DNA of 9,133 nucleotides. Source: an uncultured Eubacteriales bacterium (GTDB lineage Bacteria; Bacillota; Clostridia; Oscillospirales; Acutalibacteraceae). Below, piece by piece: positions 6,696-9,133 of this stretch. Numbering within the stretch: the first letter of the stretch is position 1; every line of letters begins with the position of its first letter. The DNA lies in the NCBI GenBank assembly GCA_900313475.1, contig OMRJ01000167.1, positions 1 to 9,133 on the forward strand. The letters run 5' to 3'. The notes beneath the pieces were generated by a model. The model saw only the letters and a list, made by a program, of their open reading frames with translations, did not search any database and had not been told where the DNA came from. A program made the translations under genes and the position numbers.

Positions 6696-7805
6696 TTACA
6701 TGTCCTCTTTTCCGGGGATAAGGCGCTCAAACGAGCCGAGCACCTTTATTCTGTCGCAGCAAACGCCCATTTCCTCAATCATGTTCATTCCGTCCGCGCC
6801 GTAAATATCGCCCTCCGCCTCGGCATAGAAGCAGTACTGCCACAGCAGCTCCTTAACGGGACGGCTTCTCAGCGTGCGGAGGTTAAAGCCGTGATACCCT
6901 ATTATATTAAGTGCGCGGGCAAGCGCCCCCGCCTCGTTCTTGACCGTAAACATCAAGGCAAAGTGCGCGCCGTGCCGGGAGGAGCACTCGCGGTTGTCGT
7001 TAAGGCTCAGCACCGCAAAGCGCGTGGTGTTCGCCTGCTCCGTGTTTACGGAATCGCAAAGAACCTTAAGCCCGTAAAGCCGTGCGCTCCTGCCGGACGC
7101 TATCGCGGCGGTATGTATATCGCCCTTGTCGGCGACATACTTCGCGGCAAGCGCCGTATTTTCAAACGCCTCCTCCTTAAAGCCGTGGCGTCTTATATAG
7201 TCCCCGCACTGCCGAAGCGCCTGCGGGTGGCTGACAACCGTCGTGATGTCGCCGACGGTCGCGCCGGGCAGACCTATAAGATCGTGAGTGACGGCAAGCT
7301 CAAACGTGCCGTTTATGAAAAGAGGACCCGAAAACAGCAGATCGGTAACCTGACCGACCTCTCCCGCGGAGCTGTTTTCAAGCGGCAGCACGCACACGTC
7401 GCACTCGCCGTTTACCGCCGCGCCGTATGCTCCGGCAAAATCGGGATACGGCTTTTTTGACGCCGAGGGAAACAGCCTGTCGGCGGCAATACACGCAAAC
7501 GCGCCCTCTATGCCGCTGTAGGCTACGTTCATTCCGCCCAAAAGCCTGCGCTGATACTCTCGCGAAATCTTCATTGTCTCACTCAAAAAGCGTTTGTAAT
7601 ACTCTTTGAGCGCACCGTCGGAAATAAACTCCGCGTCGTGCCGTATTTTTTCTCCCTCGCGCACAGGGTCGAATATAAGCATACCGCGTGCCTTCTTGTA
7701 TTCCGCGACGGTTTTTACCGCCTCCATACGCTTTTCAAAAAGACGGGCGATTTCTCTGTCCGTTTCGTCAATTATTCTTCTTGCGTCTTTTAAGCTGTCG
7801 CCCAT
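6696..7805 (-). CDS. pheA: Bifunctional chorismate mutase / prephenate dehydratase (P-protein)
   Basis: Converts chorismate to prephenate and then to phenylpyruvate, the phenylalanine branch. The 369 residues split into three domains. Residues 1 to about 88 are an AroQ-type chorismate mutase; by alignment with the E. coli P-protein, R9, R26, K37, D46, R49, E50 and probably Q85 fill the active-site positions. Residues about 93-275 are prephenate dehydratase: YSGIEGAFA at 96-104, PLENSSAGEV at 141-150, SHPQALRQC at 192-200, and N-TTRF ending at 263 with catalytic-type Thr261. Residues about 282-360 are an ACT domain with GALA at 293-296. The phenylalanine-binding ESRP motif appears as RSRP (313-316). 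The start has GGAGG nine bases upstream. This is the first gene of the operon, behind the promoter and the TGTTAACA operator, and its stop abuts aroB. Confidence 0.96.
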   Translation of the reverse strand: MGDSLKDARRIIDETDREIARLFEKRMEAVKTVAEYKKARGMLIFDPVREGEKIRHDAEFISDGALKEYYKRFLSETMKISREYQRRLLGGMNVAYSGIEGAFACIAADRLFPSASKKPYPDFAGAYGAAVNGECDVCVLPLENSSAGEVGQVTDLLFSGPLFINGTFELAVTHDLIGLPGATVGDITTVVSHPQALRQCGDYIRRHGFKEEAFENTALAAKYVADKGDIHTAAIASGRSARLYGLKVLCDSVNTEQANTTRFAVLSLNDNRECSSRHGAHFALMFTVKNEAGALARALNIIGYHGFNLRTLRSRPVKELLWQYCFYAEAEGDIYGADGMNMIEEMGVCCDRIKVLGSFERLIPGKEDM

Positions 7806-7830
7806 ATCGCCGAGCCTCCGTTCTGTCTTG

Positions 7831-7847
7831 TGTTAACATTGTTAACA
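7831..7847. promoter_or_regulatory. 17-base palindromic operator, two TGTTAACA units
   Basis: TGTTAACATTGTTAACA is a near-perfect palindrome, broken only at its odd central base. It consists of two copies of TGTTAACA, itself a palindrome, separated by one T. It lies immediately downstream of the operon -10 box, at about +4 to +20 of the predicted transcript, where a bound protein would block initiation or escape. Size and symmetry fit a TetR-family site, and a TetR gene is divergently encoded next to it. Binding is inferred, not shown. Confidence 0.7.
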
Positions 7848-7856
7848 TACAATGCT

Positions 7857-7884
7857 ATTATACCCCCTTTTTTTTAAAAATCAA
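7857..7884 (-). promoter_or_regulatory. Sigma-A type promoter of the aromatic operon
   Basis: On the minus strand, TTGATT (7884-7879), a 16-base spacer and a perfect TATAAT (7862-7857) point at pheA. The start of transcription should fall near 7850, giving a leader of about 45 nt to the pheA ATG. That leader is too short for a T-box, riboswitch or leader-peptide attenuator, and none is visible. The spacer is three T, eight A and five G in a row, a homopolymeric composition that could bend the DNA or slip in length. Confidence 0.75.
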
Positions 7885-7904
7885 CCGTCAGAACGCACAA
7901 AACA

Positions 7905-7933
7905 TTGATTTTTCGGAGAAATTATGTTATTCT
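7905..7933 (+). promoter_or_regulatory. Promoter of the TetR-family regulator gene
   Basis: TTGATT (7905-7910), a 17-base spacer and TATTCT (7928-7933) form a moderate sigma-A promoter pointing at the regulator gene, back to back with the operon promoter (the two -35 boxes are 20 bases apart). Transcription would start near 7940. A TGTTTACA element, one base off the operator unit, sits at 7950-7957 in the leader and could serve autoregulation. Confidence 0.5.
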
Positions 7934-7977
7934 GTTTTCATGATAGCAGTGTTTACATGCAAAAGGGGCAAAATAAA

Positions 7978-8553
7978 ATGGATGACAACTACGTTTCGCG
8001 CGATCTGCGCTCTCGTCTGATAACCGCCGGCATTGCCGAGATAGAAGCACACGGCATCGCGGATTTTTCACTGCGCCGCGTCGCGTCCGCCTGCGGAGCG
8101 TCGTGCGCCGCACCCTACCGTCACTTTGAGAACAAAAGCACCTTTATTCTTGAAATAATCAAGTATATAAACAGCCGCTGGGAGCTTTTGCAGGAGCAGA
8201 TAGAACAGGTGTATGCAAATGACACCAAACGGCTTGTTACGGAGCTTTCCATGGCACTCATCCGTTTCCGTCTGGCAAACCCCGAGTTCCGCGCGGTGCT
8301 GACCGTCGACACAAACTCCCTCGACGAAAAACAGCGTTCGCAAATGTCGCGGATGACGGCAAAAATAATCAAATACACCGAACGGTATTGCCGTGAACAC
8401 TGCCCCGAAAAAACCGGTGAAAAATCATATCTCATACAGTCCATGATATACGGCGCGGTGCTGCTGTGCGACAACGGCAGCTTTCCCGACCGCGACGCAT
8501 CCCTTAAGATGGTTAAAAGCTGCATGGAAAACTGCCTGACAGAGTACAATTAA
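7978..8553 (+). CDS. TetR/AcrR-family transcriptional regulator, candidate regulator of the aromatic operon
   Basis: A 191-residue one-component regulator of typical TetR length. The N-terminal DNA-binding domain spans about residues 8-55: a first helix (LRSRLITAGIAEIEAHG), then a helix-turn-helix from S31 (FSLRRVASACGAS) ending in the hallmark YRHFENKSTF at 47-56. The rest is a helical ligand-binding and dimerisation domain with no motif that names its effector. Seven cysteines (39, 43, 138, 142, 164, 182, 186) are many for the family, and two lie in or next to the HTH. The ATG at 7978 is chosen because AGGGG lies nine bases upstream. In-frame ATGs at 7924 and 7957 are poorer: 7924 precedes the predicted transcript start and 7957 lacks a binding site. 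The gene is divergent from the operon across a palindromic operator, so it most likely represses it in response to an aromatic end product or intermediate, which is an inference from position. Confidence 0.9.
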   Translation: MDDNYVSRDLRSRLITAGIAEIEAHGIADFSLRRVASACGASCAAPYRHFENKSTFILEIIKYINSRWELLQEQIEQVYANDTKRLVTELSMALIRFRLANPEFRAVLTVDTNSLDEKQRSQMSRMTAKIIKYTERYCREHCPEKTGEKSYLIQSMIYGAVLLCDNGSFPDRDASLKMVKSCMENCLTEYN

Positions 8554-8555
8554 AC

Positions 8556-8591
8556 GTTGTTTAAACAACTTGTATTTAAATACTGTACAAG
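8556..8591. repeat. Cluster of short palindromes directly after the regulator gene
   Basis: GTTGTTTAAACAAC (8556-8569) is a perfect 14-base palindrome, and GTATTTAAATAC (8572-8583) is a perfect 12-base palindrome two bases on. CTTGTA (8569-8574) pairs with TACAAG (8586-8591) across an 11-base loop. All are AT-rich and have no loop or T-run suited to a terminator, so they look more like protein-binding sites. The first contains TGTT and AACA half-sites like those of the operon operator, but spaced two bases further apart. Confidence 0.5.
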
Positions 8592-8605
8592 ATACGGCAA
8601 AAAGC

Positions 8606-8634
8606 TTGAAATCCGTATTGAATTTGTGTAGAAT
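8606..8634 (+). promoter_or_regulatory. Candidate sigma-A promoter upstream of the small gene
   Basis: TTGAAA (8606-8611), a 17-base spacer and TAGAAT (8629-8634) each match the sigma-A consensus in five of six positions. A transcript would start near 8641 and carry a leader of about 168 nt before the ATG at 8809. It lies just downstream of the palindrome cluster. Confidence 0.5.
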
Positions 8635-8764
8635 AACTGCGAATTACATTTTTCCGCCGTACGTTTGATTTCGCAAAATTGTCGGAAACTGTATGAAACG
8701 GCTCTTTTGTATGCGGTTTATAATTTGTTAATAATCTCTCTCTCTTTTATTCACACAAACCCTA

Positions 8765-8770
8765 TATAAT
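8765..8770 (+). promoter_or_regulatory. Second -10 element close to the small gene
   Basis: A perfect TATAAT with no recognisable -35 box at the right distance. If used, transcription would begin near 8777 and give a leader of about 30 nt ahead of the GGGAGG ribosome binding site. It may need an activator or may simply be AT-rich chance. Confidence 0.35.
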
Positions 8771-8808
8771 AAAAATGTATATTTTGTACAAATTGGGAGG
8801 ATAATGCT

Positions 8809-9126
8809 ATGATAGGTTTAGGGAAATGGTCTGCTACCGTCAGCACTATAGTTTTTAAGGGCGAAATAAAGATTGACATTTCGGACAACAACGGCGAATA
8901 TGACATTCGCTTTGAGCTGCCCGAAAAATTCAAGGGCGTCGAGATACGCACCTATGATATAAAAGAAAACGGCAACACCCTGAGCGGCAAGGGCGAGGTA
9001 ACCATGCTCAAGGGCAAGGAGCTTGAAGCGGTTGTCACCTTCGACGGCGACACCTTCACGGGCTCACTCAACATTCCTTTCCTTAAAAAGAGCATACCGC
9101 TCAAAAACGGACACAGAATAGGATAA
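8809..9126 (+). CDS. Small soluble beta-rich protein of unknown function
   Basis: I do not recognise this 105-residue protein. It is complete, with a good start (GGGAGG eight bases before the ATG) and a TAA stop shortly before the window ends. The chain alternates hydrophobic and polar residues in short runs, for example VFKGEIKIDI, EYDIRFEL and AVVTFDGDTFTGSL, separated by Gly/Asn/Asp turns. This predicts an antiparallel beta sheet or small barrel. There is no signal peptide, transmembrane segment, cysteine or obvious catalytic motif. The final third has the shape 'strand-GDTFTG-strand-PF-basic strand-NGH'. A small lipid- or ligand-binding barrel is possible but unproven. It follows the regulator in the same direction but has its own promoter candidates, so a link to aromatic metabolism is uncertain. 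Confidence 0.8.
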   Translation: MIGLGKWSATVSTIVFKGEIKIDISDNNGEYDIRFELPEKFKGVEIRTYDIKENGNTLSGKGEVTMLKGKELEAVVTFDGDTFTGSLNIPFLKKSIPLKNGHRIG

Positions 9127-9133
9127 AGCGCAC

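Larger units (their letters stand above)
8554..8808. other. AT-rich intergenic region between the regulator and the small gene
   Basis: I see no credible gene in these 255 bases. They contain a cluster of palindromes just after the regulator stop (8556-8591), a strong plus-strand promoter candidate (8606-8634), a (TC)5 run at 8735-8744, an isolated TATAAT at 8765-8770, and the GGGAGG ribosome binding site at 8795-8800. No GC-rich hairpin with a T-run is visible, so where regulator transcription ends is unclear. Confidence 0.6.

Noticed and set aside
5814..7460. A 548-codon open frame on the plus strand, antisense to aroB and pheA
   Set aside because: It is fully covered by two unmistakable minus-strand enzymes, its translation is rich in Arg/His/Ala with no recognisable domain, and it has no convincing start. 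It is a codon-bias shadow.
7806..7850. T-box, riboswitch or leader-peptide attenuator ahead of pheA
   Set aside because: The predicted leader is about 45 nt, with no T-box sequence, no aromatic-codon-rich leader peptide and no terminator/antiterminator pair.
7924..7977. N-terminal extension of the TetR regulator by 18 residues using an upstream ATG
   Set aside because: That ATG lies within the predicted promoter, upstream of the likely transcript start, and lacks a ribosome binding site; the extension is not part of a normal TetR N-terminus.
8554..8600. Intrinsic terminator after the TetR gene
   Set aside because: The palindromes there are AT-rich and loopless and are not followed by a T-run, so they do not fit a rho-independent terminator.
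1..9133. CRISPR arrays, tRNA/rRNA genes, insertion sequences, phage or toxin-antitoxin genes
   Set aside because: No spaced direct repeats, cloverleaf or rRNA sequence, transposase motif or terminal inverted repeats were seen anywhere in the window.

Overview
The window reads as a chromosomal segment from a moderately GC-rich Firmicute, most likely a gut-type clostridium of the Oscillospiraceae/Ruminococcaceae sort. This is an inference from strong GGAGG-type ribosome binding sites, sigma-A style promoters, clostridial-looking protein sequences and a divergent TetR-family regulator. I could not run a taxonomic search.

Positions 1-7805, all on the minus strand, hold one compact aromatic amino acid operon. 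In transcription order it reads pheA (chorismate mutase/prephenate dehydratase), aroB, aroC, an aroE-aroK fusion, aroQ, aroA, tyrA and aroF (DAHP synthase, cut by the left edge). Together these supply all seven steps from PEP plus erythrose-4-phosphate to chorismate. They also supply chorismate mutase and the two prephenate branch enzymes leading to phenylpyruvate and 4-hydroxyphenylpyruvate. Only a transaminase is missing. Most joints are start/stop overlaps of 1-4 bases or direct abutments; the exceptions are 84 bases between aroB and aroC and 18 bases between tyrA and aroF.

Positions 7806-7977 are a divergent control region. The operon promoter (TTGATT, 16 bases, TATAAT on the minus strand) is followed at once by a 17-base near-perfect palindrome made of two TGTTAACA units. 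A second promoter drives a TetR/AcrR-family regulator (7978-8553, plus strand). The predicted operon leader is only about 45 nt, too short for a T-box or a leader-peptide attenuator. The simplest reading is that the TetR protein represses or tunes the whole pathway through this operator; this is the most notable feature of the window.

Positions 8554-8808 are AT-rich and non-coding, with a cluster of short palindromes, a good plus-strand promoter and a second -10 element. They precede a small, complete gene (8809-9126) for a soluble, beta-rich 105-residue protein whose function I do not recognise.
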